A DNA stretch of 49,470 nucleotides, from NCBI GenBank assembly GCA_900553185.1, contig USCT01000013.1, positions 1-49,470 of the forward strand, read 5' to 3'. The position numbers were made by a program, and so were the translations under genes. Positions 34,730-44,168 of the stretch are shown in pieces. The stretch comes from an uncultured Bacteroides sp. GTDB lineage: Bacteria; Bacteroidota; Bacteroidia; Bacteroidales; Bacteroidaceae. The notes under the pieces are model-generated. The model was not told the DNA's origin. It saw nothing but the letters and a program-made list of their open reading frames with translations, and searched no databases. Each line of letters begins with the position of its first letter. Within the stretch, counting starts at the first letter, position 1.

Positions 34730-36982
34730 ATGGTAAAAGTGCAATTACGTGATATGATGGCGAAGATAAAGAATATAGGTTGGATCTGTGGATGTTTTTT
34801 CCTGATGTTGTGCGGATGTACGGCCGAAGAAGGAGTATCGGGAGTATTGTCTGAAGGAACCGTAAACGTACGTTTGCTAGCGTCTGCCATGATGGAGGGA
34901 GAGGCATCTGACACTGAATGTCAGGTATACGAAGTGGCGGGTTTTCGTTTTGAGGATGGCATGTTAAAAGAAATCTTCGATTCGCTTACTCCCACTGCAG
35001 AGGGTATCTATCAGTTACGTCCTGAAGAGAAGAAGGGAACGATTTACTTCCTGGCTAATGCGGCATCGGTTATTCAGAATGCGAGTTTCCGGATAGAGGA
35101 AACTTCTTTGGATGATTTTCTTAATTTGGTTGCTACAGCCGACGACATGACAGCCAATGGCCTGGTTATGTCTGGACAAGCTGATTTGAATTCTGAAGGA
35201 ACGGAGTGGACTGTAGCCTTAAAACGTAGTCTGGCTCGTATTGACCTGGATACTTCTTTCGAAGGAGTTGAGGTTAGTCGTGTGGCTATTCAGGGAATTT
35301 CCTCACAAGGTTACGTAAATGGCCGGTCAGAAGTGCGTAGGCCTGCTGGTGCGGAGCTGGTAACATTGGTAAAAGATAATTTGGCCTTGAGTAATGAGAA
35401 AAAGACATTGTTTTATGTCTGTGAGCAGGAGGCTGATCAGACGTCTGTTGAAATTCAGATGACCTCCACAGATGGGGCATGGCATCGGTTGAAAGCGACA
35501 CTTCCGGCTTTAAAGCGGAATACGATATACACACTGAAAGTATACGGTAACGGCGCAGATACTCGCGTAGAAGTAATAACGGATGACTGGGTGAATGGAG
35601 TATCTTCCGGTTCAGAACAAGTCTTGAAGGGAGTGGTAGATAAAACTGCCTCGCAATTGTCCGATGGAGTAACGATCAGCCAGCAGGGAGATACTGTATG
35701 CGTACCTTATTGGAAAAGTGATTTCCGATTGGCCTTAAAGGCCGAAGCCGGAGCGAGTCTGGTTGTAAACGGAATAGCCGATGGAGTAACAGTCACTTCT
35801 CAGCAGGTAACACGGGCTATGCAGCACATTGTCGATGTGAACGTAACCAGCCGGCAGAAAATGCCTGGAAGTGTACAGGAATATGTTTATCTGGATGTAT
35901 ATGAACAGGCAGTTCATACAGGCAGAGTTGTTCTGGTATTCAATCCGAACCCGATTCAACTTACGGGGCGTTTAAGTTTTGACGAGAATGCTGTGTGCGA
36001 TTTTAACGGTTATCAGGATGGCGAGCTGGGAACATTGGTCCTGCCTGAAGGAAAACTGCTGAATGCAGAAGTGGATAGCGACGAAGCTCCGTGGATAAAA
36101 ATTGTATCAGAAGGAACTTCCGGAGTATATCGTATTCTGGCTGGATGGAAGCCGAATGATCCGCTGGCCGATGGACGTGTGCAGGAAGCACGTCTTGTGG
36201 TAACTGATGCGGGCGGTAGCCATCGGGAGGTATATACGGTGAAACGGCAGAACTGGGGACTACCGGTTGTCAACATGAATGGAATCTGGTGGTGTAAATA
36301 CAATCTGCGTGGCAATGTAAAAAACTTTGCCGATCAGATTCTGATAAAGGATGATCCTGTACCGGAGGATGAAAATTTGTTTGATTACCTGCAGCGTTGT
36401 TCAGACGAGGAATTGTTGCATGTGTTGGGTGATCAGTATCAGGCCGGGAATCCTGATGGATTGAAACCGGTATATGATGGAAGTTCATTTTCTTATGAAG
36501 GATATCAGCCGAGTGTCTCTGCTAACTTCGGAACCATGCTTCCTACAACGATGGCGCCTGAAGGTTATCAGATTCCCGATTACGATGATTACCGTTTCTT
36601 TACCTGGAACAATAACTGCAATCTGGGTTACTACAATCCGGGTGTATTCAACAATAACCTTGGACAACGTTTGGATTTCTCGGTCTCTGAACGTGAGCTT
36701 ATGGTGGACGGCGTATTATATGGCACAGTAGGGCTTTATGATTTTGTCTACGAGAATGTTCATTGGACAATTGAGGGATTGGGACATCAGTGGAGTGAAA
36801 CCGGTATTTCTCCCATGACCATCTTGCTCGCTACTTATGGAAATGCCAATAATACCTGGTCCATAGAAGGATATCCTAAGAGTACCGGTCAGGGTAACTG
36901 GTTTAAGTATACCAACAGCAACGCATCAAAAACTCGTACGATTCGTTGCGTCAAAACGCCTGTAGAATATATTTATGAATAA
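34730..36982 (+). CDS. Fimbrillin-family lipoprotein with GIWWC C-terminal domain (1)
   Basis: 750 residues. The signal peptide ends in LMLCGC, with lipidated C30 if the first ATG is used. ATGs at 34754 and 34757 are also plausible starts. TAEEG follows the cysteine. Two fimbrillin/Mfa-like beta domains are suggested by YFLANAA (~105), LKRSLARIDL (~165) and LKRNTIYTLKVYG (~262) ending in W. A middle region leads to a C-terminal domain (about 400-750) with ILAGWKPNDP, NMNGIWWCKYN (C522), APEGYQIPDYDDY and a final IRCVKTP. That layout resembles FISUMP-type domains but I am not certain. It starts 8 nt after the metzincin gene and 28 nt before its paralogue. Confidence 0.78.
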   Translation: MVKVQLRDMMAKIKNIGWICGCFFLMLCGCTAEEGVSGVLSEGTVNVRLLASAMMEGEASDTECQVYEVAGFRFEDGMLKEIFDSLTPTAEGIYQLRPEEKKGTIYFLANAASVIQNASFRIEETSLDDFLNLVATADDMTANGLVMSGQADLNSEGTEWTVALKRSLARIDLDTSFEGVEVSRVAIQGISSQGYVNGRSEVRRPAGAELVTLVKDNLALSNEKKTLFYVCEQEADQTSVEIQMTSTDGAWHRLKATLPALKRNTIYTLKVYGNGADTRVEVITDDWVNGVSSGSEQVLKGVVDKTASQLSDGVTISQQGDTVCVPYWKSDFRLALKAEAGASLVVNGIADGVTVTSQQVTRAMQHIVDVNVTSRQKMPGSVQEYVYLDVYEQAVHTGRVVLVFNPNPIQLTGRLSFDENAVCDFNGYQDGELGTLVLPEGKLLNAEVDSDEAPWIKIVSEGTSGVYRILAGWKPNDPLADGRVQEARLVVTDAGGSHREVYTVKRQNWGLPVVNMNGIWWCKYNLRGNVKNFADQILIKDDPVPEDENLFDYLQRCSDEELLHVLGDQYQAGNPDGLKPVYDGSSFSYEGYQPSVSANFGTMLPTTMAPEGYQIPDYDDYRFFTWNNNCNLGYYNPGVFNNNLGQRLDFSVSERELMVDGVLYGTVGLYDFVYENVHWTIEGLGHQWSETGISPMTILLATYGNANNTWSIEGYPKSTGQGNWFKYTNSNASKTRTIRCVKTPVEYIYE

Positions 36983-37010
36983 TGCTGAAGCATCAAGATA
37001 AGAGAATACA

Positions 37011-39254
37011 ATGAGAAAGATGAAATACGTAGGACTGATTAGTACTTTGTTGTTGGGAATGTTTTTCTGTGCCTGTTCCGATCATTCGGAAGATCAGATA
37101 TGGAATAATGAAGCAGGCTTTCTGTTAATTACTCCCAGCCTGACAAGTTATGAAGATTCCGGAAGCTTCCTCGACGGGGAAAATGACATTACTGACATGC
37201 AGGCTTGTTTGTTCGAGGATGGAACCATGACTCAGGTGTTTGAGGATTTACAGCCGACAGGAGGTAAATATAATCTGTTGGTTAGAAATACCGGAACTTT
37301 GTACATGGTGGCCAATGCGAAAGGTTTGCTGGATTTGGATGAAATGAAAGGTATCAGCGAGGAAGAGTGGCAGAAAACGGTTCTCAATACCGATCATGGA
37401 AAAAACATTCATTTTTTTACGGGTAAACTGACGTTAAATGAACAAAGTCAGTCAGCCCAGACATTGATACTGAAACGTGGTGTCGCAAGGTTCGATCTGG
37501 TTCTCTCAGATGCTGTCGCGATAAACCGTTTGACGCTGAAGAACGCGGCCCAGTCTGTTTATTTGCTCCCTCAGGAATCAGGTGTTGAGTCGCCGGAAGG
37601 TGTGTCAAGAAAAGATACGACGGTTTCCTTTTCTGATGCATTGACTGCTTCTACTCCTGGAATTCTTTATGTATATGAACAGGAGAATAAAGGACTGGAG
37701 ATCGTTATAGAGGCTGTCGTGGACGGAAAGACCAGAACACTGACGAAGGTGTTGGAAGGGGCATTGAAACGAAATTCCATTTATACGGTTACTTTGCAAA
37801 AAGACCATTCCTCCGGTTCTGTCAGTCTGGATGTTGTGGCCTGGGAAAATGGGGGAGATACTTCCCTGCAGCCGGATTTTGGTAGTACCATCACCATCAA
37901 TCAAGGTTTATCTTCTGTGCCGGAAGACGTACAGATTATGTCGTCGGGTACTGTAGTATCATTGCCTAGCAGGGCTTTGGATTTTACATTGACAATCGAT
38001 TGTGACGATGAGCTGGAATTTGATTCTTCCCAGTCTTCTTGCATAACGGTAGAACCTGTTTCTGTAGCCGGAATGGGGGAAAAGAAGAATCAGTTTGTTG
38101 TCCATAAGACCTTACTCCCTCCTGGATATTCGGAAGAAGAGGTGAAGATTTTTTTCCGTCGTAAGGGATTGAAGGAGGTTTATGATGAAGATAATATTAA
38201 GTTGATTCTTCAGGAGAACCCCATTCGTTTGGAAGGGTTTATATTTGACAGGCAAACGTATGCCTGCGATTTCGGTAAGTACATTGACAATGAGATGGGG
38301 CGTTTCATTATGCCCGATGGCATGGAGGTCATAGCCAAATTTGATGGTGAAGATCCGTGGGTAAAAGTTGAAAAAATGACTGACGATACCAATACTTACC
38401 GGATATTGGCGGGGTGGAAACCCAATGATCCGAAAGCGGATGGTCGTAAACAGTCGGCCCGGCTGGTAGTCCGTCGTATCTCAGACCTGGAGGAAACAGA
38501 ATCCTACGTTGTATCCCGTCGTAATTATGGCTTGCCTGTAACTTACCTGAATGGAATCTGGTGGTGTCGTTACAATGCTTTGGGGAATTCGAGAGATTTT
38601 GGCGATCAGGTTTTGAGCGCGGGAGATCCGGCACGTCTGGCGGGAAAGACCGTACAGGAATACTTGAAAACCTGTTCGCAGGAAGAATATCTTTATCTTT
38701 GGAATGCGGCTTATGAGGGAAATGACGGAGTGGCCCTGAAGGCCGTTCATAAGGATGATAAAATAACGTTGGATGGCTGGCGAAGCAATGAATCCGAACA
38801 TATCAACAGGCAGGCTCCGTCAGCCTTGGCTCCCGATGGATATGAAATGCCTGATTTTGAGGATTACAAATCGATATTCGGAAGCTTTGTTATTCCTACT
38901 TCATGGGCAGAGTTCAATCCGCAGGTAGGTGGAGCCGCTTATCGGAGTAAGATCATTCTGGAGAAACGTTCCGGCTTGCAGTTGGATGGACAGGATTTGG
39001 GCGAATTGTGGAGTTTCTCAGTACAGAGCATTGCTGGTCAGGGAGAAGAGCCTTTGACGTTCTATGGCGTAGGGTGTCAGTGGGGCGGAACAGGTATAAA
39101 TAGCAATTGGTTATTGTTAGCCTGTTATAATCCCGGTGTGACCGGTTGGCTTGTAAGAGGTAACAGTGCCAGCCTGGAGCATAATGGAGCCGGTGCCAAT
39201 AATACCCGTATTGTACGTTTCAAGAAATCAGATGTAGAATATATTTATCAGTAG
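37011..39254 (+). CDS. Fimbrillin-family lipoprotein with GIWWC C-terminal domain (2)
   Basis: 747 residues. The signal peptide ends in FFCAC with lipidated C22 (ATGs at codons 1 and 4 both possible). Fimbrillin-like marks recur: YMVANAKGL (~104), LKRGVARFDLVLSD (~155) and LKRNSIYTVTL (~252). The C-terminal part parallels the upstream gene closely: ILAGWKPNDPKADGR, GLPVTYLNGIWWCRYN (C519), APDGYEMPDFEDY. The last part differs: the final IRCVK of the neighbour is IVRFKKS here, so the second cysteine is lost. The two genes are paralogues from tandem duplication with marked divergence. Likely a surface adhesin or pilus-tip subunit; ligand unknown. Confidence 0.78.
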   Translation: MRKMKYVGLISTLLLGMFFCACSDHSEDQIWNNEAGFLLITPSLTSYEDSGSFLDGENDITDMQACLFEDGTMTQVFEDLQPTGGKYNLLVRNTGTLYMVANAKGLLDLDEMKGISEEEWQKTVLNTDHGKNIHFFTGKLTLNEQSQSAQTLILKRGVARFDLVLSDAVAINRLTLKNAAQSVYLLPQESGVESPEGVSRKDTTVSFSDALTASTPGILYVYEQENKGLEIVIEAVVDGKTRTLTKVLEGALKRNSIYTVTLQKDHSSGSVSLDVVAWENGGDTSLQPDFGSTITINQGLSSVPEDVQIMSSGTVVSLPSRALDFTLTIDCDDELEFDSSQSSCITVEPVSVAGMGEKKNQFVVHKTLLPPGYSEEEVKIFFRRKGLKEVYDEDNIKLILQENPIRLEGFIFDRQTYACDFGKYIDNEMGRFIMPDGMEVIAKFDGEDPWVKVEKMTDDTNTYRILAGWKPNDPKADGRKQSARLVVRRISDLEETESYVVSRRNYGLPVTYLNGIWWCRYNALGNSRDFGDQVLSAGDPARLAGKTVQEYLKTCSQEEYLYLWNAAYEGNDGVALKAVHKDDKITLDGWRSNESEHINRQAPSALAPDGYEMPDFEDYKSIFGSFVIPTSWAEFNPQVGGAAYRSKIILEKRSGLQLDGQDLGELWSFSVQSIAGQGEEPLTFYGVGCQWGGTGINSNWLLLACYNPGVTGWLVRGNSASLEHNGAGANNTRIVRFKKSDVEYIYQ

Positions 39255-39278
39255 TTGGTAGGATTCTGATAAAGAAAG

Positions 39279-39320
39279 ATATACCCCGGGGAGAGCCATG
39301 ACTCTTTTACCGGGGTATAT
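39279..39320. terminator. Hairpin between convergent genes
   Basis: ATATACCCCGG and CCGGGGTATAT form a perfect 11-bp outer stem with an inner AGAG/CTCT pairing. It lies between the stops of the fimbrillin gene (+) and the response regulator gene (-). A clear T-run is missing on both sides, so it may work as a weak bidirectional terminator. Confidence 0.6.
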
Positions 39321-39341
39321 ACATAATGGATTCGGGCTTTT

Positions 39342-39974
39342 TCAGAAGATATTTTTTGTTTTGTAAATGAGTTCTGCTACATTTTTGGCATTTAGTTTAT
39401 CCAGCAGACGTTTCCGATAGGTATGTACGGTATTTGTACTAAGATACATTCTTTCGGCTATTTCGGAGGTGCTCATGCCTTGAGACAAGTAGGCAAGTAC
39501 TTCTTTTTCACGGTCAGCCAGTTCCGAAGGAATGGATTTGGCTTCCGGATGGCATTTTTTACAGGTCTCCAGCTCTGAAAATTCCTCACTGAAATAGGTC
39601 TCTCCCTTTCTTATGGCTTTTATGGCTGTTTGCAGTTCTTCTATGTGTGAGTTCTTGGCCACGGCACCTTGTATGTTTAAGGTACTTAGTTTGGCTACTA
39701 TCCAGGGTTCTCCGTGCATGGTGTAGACTAGAATCTTGCCTGCTGGATATTCTTTGTTCAATTTTTCGATGACTTGAAAGCCGTTGGTCCCATGAAGTCC
39801 TAAATCGATAATGTATAAATCAAATGTCTCTGTTTTTAGTATCTGTTGCAGGTCTTCTAATGTTCTGGGTGTTTTGCATGTTGTGTCTCCCAGTTGTAAG
39901 GCTATGGACCTTATACCTTCCGATACGATTGGATGATCTTCGGCTATCAGTATCTTATAGTTTTCTTGATTCAT
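39342..39974 (-). CDS. NarL/LuxR-family response regulator
   Basis: 210 residues. The receiver domain (about 6-125) has the acidic pocket E12-D13, phospho-acceptor D57 (YIIDLG), T85 and K107. The C-terminal LuxR-type helix-turn-helix (about 150-208) has LADREKEVLAYLSQGMSTSEIAERMYLSTNTVHTYRKRLLDKL. It is a DNA-binding regulator controlled by phosphorylation. Its start overlaps the end of the kinase gene by 20 nt, so the two are translationally coupled. It converges on the lipoprotein tandem, making that a candidate target, though unproven. Confidence 0.93.
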   Translation of the reverse strand: MNQENYKILIAEDHPIVSEGIRSIALQLGDTTCKTPRTLEDLQQILKTETFDLYIIDLGLHGTNGFQVIEKLNKEYPAGKILVYTMHGEPWIVAKLSTLNIQGAVAKNSHIEELQTAIKAIRKGETYFSEEFSELETCKKCHPEAKSIPSELADREKEVLAYLSQGMSTSEIAERMYLSTNTVHTYRKRLLDKLNAKNVAELIYKTKNIF

Positions 39975-41859
39975 CTTGCTTGTTGTTGAATGATAGAATA
40001 AATTGATTGTTCCCTTCCATGGAACTGAACTCGATGATTCCTCCGATGCTTTTGGCCCGTTCGGTTACGGTACGTAGCCCGATCCCTTTTGTCGGTTGAT
40101 GATCGTCTATGGACTTGGTCTGTTTTCCGTTGTCAGTAATTTTCAGTTCACACTTTCGATTTGTTTGATAGGTCAGCGTAATATCTATGCGCGTTATTTC
40201 TACCGAGTGTTTTAGGATATTAGTTGTTACTTCCTGAACAATCCGGTAAATTTCCCGCGAGGTACGGCTTGAAAATCTTTCGGCCGTTGCATCTGCTGTA
40301 GTTATCGCCTGGAAGCGGATATCCAGTTGGCTGTTTTGTGCCTGTGTCTGGGCATAATGTTGCAGAATTTCGTTCAGGCTGAGTTGCTCAAACTCAGGAG
40401 GCATCAGCTCGTGTGAGATGGAACGTACATCGTGGTGTACTTTTTTGATCATGTCTGTTACTTCCTGGGAGGTTTGTCCATTCGAAAGGGACATTTTCAT
40501 CTGGATACCTAACAGGTCATTGGCAATGCCGTCGTGCAGTTCTTTGGCGAAGAATTTGCATTCTTCTTCCAGCCCTTCGATGTAACGTTGGGTAGAGTCG
40601 AGTTCCTTTTCCTGTCTCAGTAACTGGATTTCCTTTTCTGTACTTCGTTTCTTATAATACAGTATTACTATTCCTAAAACAGTGAGAACAAGCAGGCAGC
40701 CTGCACCTGTTACTGTCTTGAGAAAAATAGCCTGATTAGTCAGTTTCTCTTGTTGCAGGCGTGCTATCTGCAGTTCTTTCTCCTGAGTCTGGAATTTTAC
40801 GTTCAGTTCGGCCATTTGTCGGGTCAGGTTCTGTTGGGCCAGTGAGTCAGTCCACATGCGGGCACTGTCCATATAGGTATAGGCCAGTCTGTCGTTTCCC
40901 GTGGCATGGTAACATTGTGCGATTTGAGTCAACAGGGTTTTTGGTTCACTCCCTGTATTTTTCTTTCGTAACCACAAATAGTCTTTTAATGCCTGGCGGT
41001 AATTGCCCCGGTTCTTTTCCGTTACGGCCCGTACTTGTATGAAACCGATGGCTGGGATGGAGCTGACAGGCATTTCTTCCAGCAGTTTGTTCCCGATTTG
41101 CAGATAGTATTCCACCGAGTCTGGTTGTTCTTTTCGCTCAAAGACTCTTAACAGGGAAGGCATGCATCTCATCTTCCAGGCTGTAGCGTTTTCTCCGGAC
41201 TTGCAGGCTATGTTCCAGGCTTTCCTGATAGAGGATTCGGCTTCTTCCAGTTTGTTCAGTTCCGATTTGATACCGGCTCTTAATTGCCAGGAGCTGAAAG
41301 TTACGAATGCGTCATCGGTGTTGACACAGTGTTTGGCTGCCAGGTCTGTATACTTTTCTGCTTCGTCCAGCTGGCGGATATTGAAATAGAATATAGACAG
41401 GTTGTTGTAGATGTGGGCTATCCAGCTTTCATCTTTGTATTGCAGGGCTGCTTCGAGTGCCTTGTTGTAGTAGTAAAGGGTTGAATCGTTGATATGCCGT
41501 TGCCGGTAAAGGATGGCCAGGTCGTTGTATACACTGATGTGTTTCTCCAGATCTGTCATCTGTGGCAGATAAGGCAGGACACTTTTCTTCATCTCGAAAG
41601 CTTCCTCGTTTTTTCCGAGATATACCAGCAGCGTGGCTTGTTCATTCAATAGCACAGGATAGACAGGCGATTGTTTTATACCTTTTACTGCAAAGGCACT
41701 GTCGAACGTTGCTTGTGCATCGTCGTAACGTCCTATTTCCATCAGTTGGGCTGCCCGTGTATAGAACTGTGTCAACAGAGTGTCGGTCGGGATGGCTTGA
41801 ATGGGGGAGACCATAGCTGCCAGTAGAAATAGGAGCAGATGTAATAGCTTGAAGTTCAT
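39955..41859 (-). CDS. TPR-containing sensor histidine kinase (HisKA_3 type)
   Basis: 634 residues. A signal peptide (MNFKLLHLLLFLLAAMVSPIQA) leads to a large periplasmic domain (about 25-370) of helical TPR-like repeats (for example YNDLAILYRQRHINDSTLYYYNKALEAA). One membrane span lies at about 375-400, followed by a coiled coil. The phospho-acceptor is H442 in FAKELHDGIANDLL, which suits the HisKA_3 family that pairs with NarL-type regulators. The ATPase domain has an N-box EVTTNILKHS, ITDNGKQ and GIGLRTVTERAKSIGG. The sensed signal is unknown. It is transcribed with the response regulator gene from a likely promoter at 41884-41891. Confidence 0.92.
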   Translation of the reverse strand: MNFKLLHLLLFLLAAMVSPIQAIPTDTLLTQFYTRAAQLMEIGRYDDAQATFDSAFAVKGIKQSPVYPVLLNEQATLLVYLGKNEEAFEMKKSVLPYLPQMTDLEKHISVYNDLAILYRQRHINDSTLYYYNKALEAALQYKDESWIAHIYNNLSIFYFNIRQLDEAEKYTDLAAKHCVNTDDAFVTFSSWQLRAGIKSELNKLEEAESSIRKAWNIACKSGENATAWKMRCMPSLLRVFERKEQPDSVEYYLQIGNKLLEEMPVSSIPAIGFIQVRAVTEKNRGNYRQALKDYLWLRKKNTGSEPKTLLTQIAQCYHATGNDRLAYTYMDSARMWTDSLAQQNLTRQMAELNVKFQTQEKELQIARLQQEKLTNQAIFLKTVTGAGCLLVLTVLGIVILYYKKRSTEKEIQLLRQEKELDSTQRYIEGLEEECKFFAKELHDGIANDLLGIQMKMSLSNGQTSQEVTDMIKKVHHDVRSISHELMPPEFEQLSLNEILQHYAQTQAQNSQLDIRFQAITTADATAERFSSRTSREIYRIVQEVTTNILKHSVEITRIDITLTYQTNRKCELKITDNGKQTKSIDDHQPTKGIGLRTVTERAKSIGGIIEFSSMEGNNQFILSFNNKQDESRKL

Positions 41860-41883
41860 GGCCTAGACGTTTTGGATTGTATG

Positions 41884-41891
41884 CAAATATA
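41884..41891 (-). promoter_or_regulatory. Candidate -7 element (TATATTTG) for the kinase-regulator pair
   Basis: Read on the - strand, TATATTTG followed by C matches TAnnTTTG and lies 24 bp before the kinase start. A TTTG -33 element is not apparent. Confidence 0.5.
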
Positions 41892-42052
41892 CGTTTTTTA
41901 ATATAATTTTTAGTGTTAGGAAGAAAATAATCGCTTTTTGCTTCAGCAAGAATTTCAAGATGTTTCGGAATTACTGCCTATTTCCGGATCAGGTGGAGAA
42001 GTTTATTCGGTAAATGAATTTTCTGAAATCTTTTTCCCTGTTTCATAGCCAT

Positions 42053-42115
42053 AAAAAAACAGTGCCACAGTTATACAGTGAGATCGTTTAGTAACTGTAT
42101 TTCTGTGGCAACTGT
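42053..42115 (-). terminator. Terminator after the pullulanase gene
   Basis: Read on the - strand, a compound stem (AACAGTTGCCACAG with CTGTGGCACTGTT, one bulged base) encloses an inner TACAGT/ACTGTA stem and is followed by a run of seven T. It lies about 55 nt after the pullulanase stop. Confidence 0.82.
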
Positions 42116-42170
42116 TCTTTCTAACCTATGTGCTAACCTATGAAAACCCTATATATAAAGAGGATATATA

Positions 42171-44168
42171 CTATTGATGTACAATGAGAGCTGTATGTGG
42201 TGCTGCTGTCAGTTTGTTTCCGGTTATACTGCCCAGTCCCTGTTCCGGATTGATTTTTCCGTCTTTGCAGACAATCTGGTAAGTACCTTGGGGAACATTG
42301 ATGGTGGCCGGTTCATTCTTTGCGTTTAAGACAACTGTGATATTTTTCCACGTATCACCATTGGGAGTGCCATTGATTCGGAAAGCAACTACATTGTTGT
42401 CTTCCATATCCAGAAACTCCAGATGCTTGTAAATGAGTTCCGCATTACCCAGGTGGAAGGCCGGATGTGCCTTGCGCATGGCAATCAATCCTTTCAGGTA
42501 GTCAAAGGCATCACGATGGATGGCTTTATTATGCCAATTGATGGCGTTGATGGAATCCGGACTGTTGTAGGAGTTGCGTACACCTTTCTTGTCGCGCATG
42601 ATTTCATCCCCTGTAAAGATAAACGGAACGCCTTGCGAAGTGAATACTGCCGTATGTGCCAGTTTGTGATAGGCGGTCAGTTCCTTGTCCGTAGCTTTCG
42701 GCGCAGTAATTTTCAGACGGTCGGTAATGCAGTGGTCGTCGTGACAGCTGGTGTAACTGATCATCTGTGTTGGCTGGGCTGTCCAGAATGCCGGTACGTT
42801 CAAGGTAGAGTTTTTCAGTTGCGGATGAGGCAGTGCGGCTGCAATTCCAAACATTACTTGTGAATCGTGTCCCGGACGTCCGATGACGAAAGCACCTTCC
42901 AGGTCATTGTTCCAACTGCCACGTAATCCGTCACGTAGCTCGTCACTGAAGGCTGCTACTCCCGGCATCCGGTAGGTGTTGGCTTTCATGGCCAGACTGT
43001 CGGCCGGATAAGCTGGACTGCTGGCTGCCCATCCTTCACCATATATATAAATTGTGGGATCGATTTTGTTTAAGGCGGCTCGGATAGCCTTCATGGTGGT
43101 GATGTCGTGGATTCCCATCAGGTCAAACCGGAAACCGTCGATGTGGTATTCGCTGGCCCAGTAGGAGACGGATTCTACCATGTATTTCCGCATCATTTCC
43201 CGTTCGCTGGCCGTTTCGTTGCCACAGCCTGAACCGTTGGCAAAGCTGCCGTCTGTATTATGGCGATAGAAATAGCCCGGTACGGTACGCTCAAAACTAC
43301 TGCCTTCGGTATTGAATGTATGGTTGTATACCACGTCCATGATGACGCGGATTCCTGCCTGATGCAGGGCCATGACCATCTGTTTGAATTCGCGGATACG
43401 TGTTTCCGGTGTATATGGGTCGGTAGAGTAGGAACCTTCCGGTGCATTATAGTTCAACGGATCGTATCCCCAGTTGTATTGAGGCTTGTCTAACTGGGTC
43501 TCGTCTACCGATGCATAATCGTATGACGGTAACAGATGTACATGCGTTACTCCCAGTTCTTTCAGATGGTCAATGCCGGTTTTCTGTCCTTCTTTGCTTA
43601 CCGTACCGGTTTCGGTCAGAGCCAGAAATTTTCCCCGGTTCTTGATGCCGGACAGACTGTCGATAGAGAAGTCGCGATGGTGCATTTCGTAGATGATAAT
43701 GTCATCGAAGCCTTTCAGGGCTGGCCGTACATCCTGGTCCCATCCTTCCGGATCAGTCGTATCAAGATTCAGTATGGCTCCTCTTTTTCCGTTTACCCCT
43801 ACGGCTTTAGCCATGACTCCCGGTGTTTCGTCCAGCCATTTTCCGTTTATCTTTACCTGGAAGGTATAAAATTTTCCTTTCAGATCTTCGGTTACGGAAG
43901 TTCTCCAGCTTCCATTTCCAGCTTCTTTCATGCGGATGGTTTGAATGGCGTTCCCCGCTAATCCGTCGGTATAGAGTTGGACATTTACCTCCTCGGCGGT
44001 GGGTGCCCATAGCATGAATCGGGTTTCTTTTTCGGAGTAGGTCATTTCATCCCAAGGCTGTGTAAAAGTGGGATAGTCGTCGAATGATTCGTATTCTTTT
44101 TGAGCTGTTTTACAACTGATAAAGGTTGTTGCCAGCATGGTTAGCAGGAAGAGTCTTTTTGTTTTCAT
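42171..44168 (-). CDS. Type I pullulanase lipoprotein (GH13)
   Basis: 665 residues. It hydrolyses alpha-1,6 branch points in pullulan, amylopectin or glycogen. The signal peptide ends in TFISC, indicating a lipoprotein. An N-terminal CBM48-like domain (RFMLWAPTAEEVNVQLY, about residues 50-130) precedes the GH13 barrel. The pullulanase signature YNWGYDP is at 231-237. Catalytic residues are nucleophile D349 (GFRFDLMG), acid E378 (YGEGW) and D477 (SCHDD). A C-terminal beta domain ends in HTALIVHQ. It follows susC-susD in the same direction but behind their terminator, so it probably has its own promoter. Periplasmic or surface location is not decided. Confidence 0.93.
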   Translation of the reverse strand: MKTKRLFLLTMLATTFISCKTAQKEYESFDDYPTFTQPWDEMTYSEKETRFMLWAPTAEEVNVQLYTDGLAGNAIQTIRMKEAGNGSWRTSVTEDLKGKFYTFQVKINGKWLDETPGVMAKAVGVNGKRGAILNLDTTDPEGWDQDVRPALKGFDDIIIYEMHHRDFSIDSLSGIKNRGKFLALTETGTVSKEGQKTGIDHLKELGVTHVHLLPSYDYASVDETQLDKPQYNWGYDPLNYNAPEGSYSTDPYTPETRIREFKQMVMALHQAGIRVIMDVVYNHTFNTEGSSFERTVPGYFYRHNTDGSFANGSGCGNETASEREMMRKYMVESVSYWASEYHIDGFRFDLMGIHDITTMKAIRAALNKIDPTIYIYGEGWAASSPAYPADSLAMKANTYRMPGVAAFSDELRDGLRGSWNNDLEGAFVIGRPGHDSQVMFGIAAALPHPQLKNSTLNVPAFWTAQPTQMISYTSCHDDHCITDRLKITAPKATDKELTAYHKLAHTAVFTSQGVPFIFTGDEIMRDKKGVRNSYNSPDSINAINWHNKAIHRDAFDYLKGLIAMRKAHPAFHLGNAELIYKHLEFLDMEDNNVVAFRINGTPNGDTWKNITVVLNAKNEPATINVPQGTYQIVCKDGKINPEQGLGSITGNKLTAAPHTALIVHQ

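Larger units (their letters stand above)
41860..42170. other. 311-bp gap between kinase and pullulanase genes
   Basis: It contains the kinase promoter candidate (41884-41891) and the pullulanase terminator (42053-42115). Between about 41900 and 42050 I see no gene or repeat. TAACCTATG-like words at about 42122-42140 recur once (CTAACCTATG twice, 12 nt apart) and may be chance. Confidence 0.65.
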
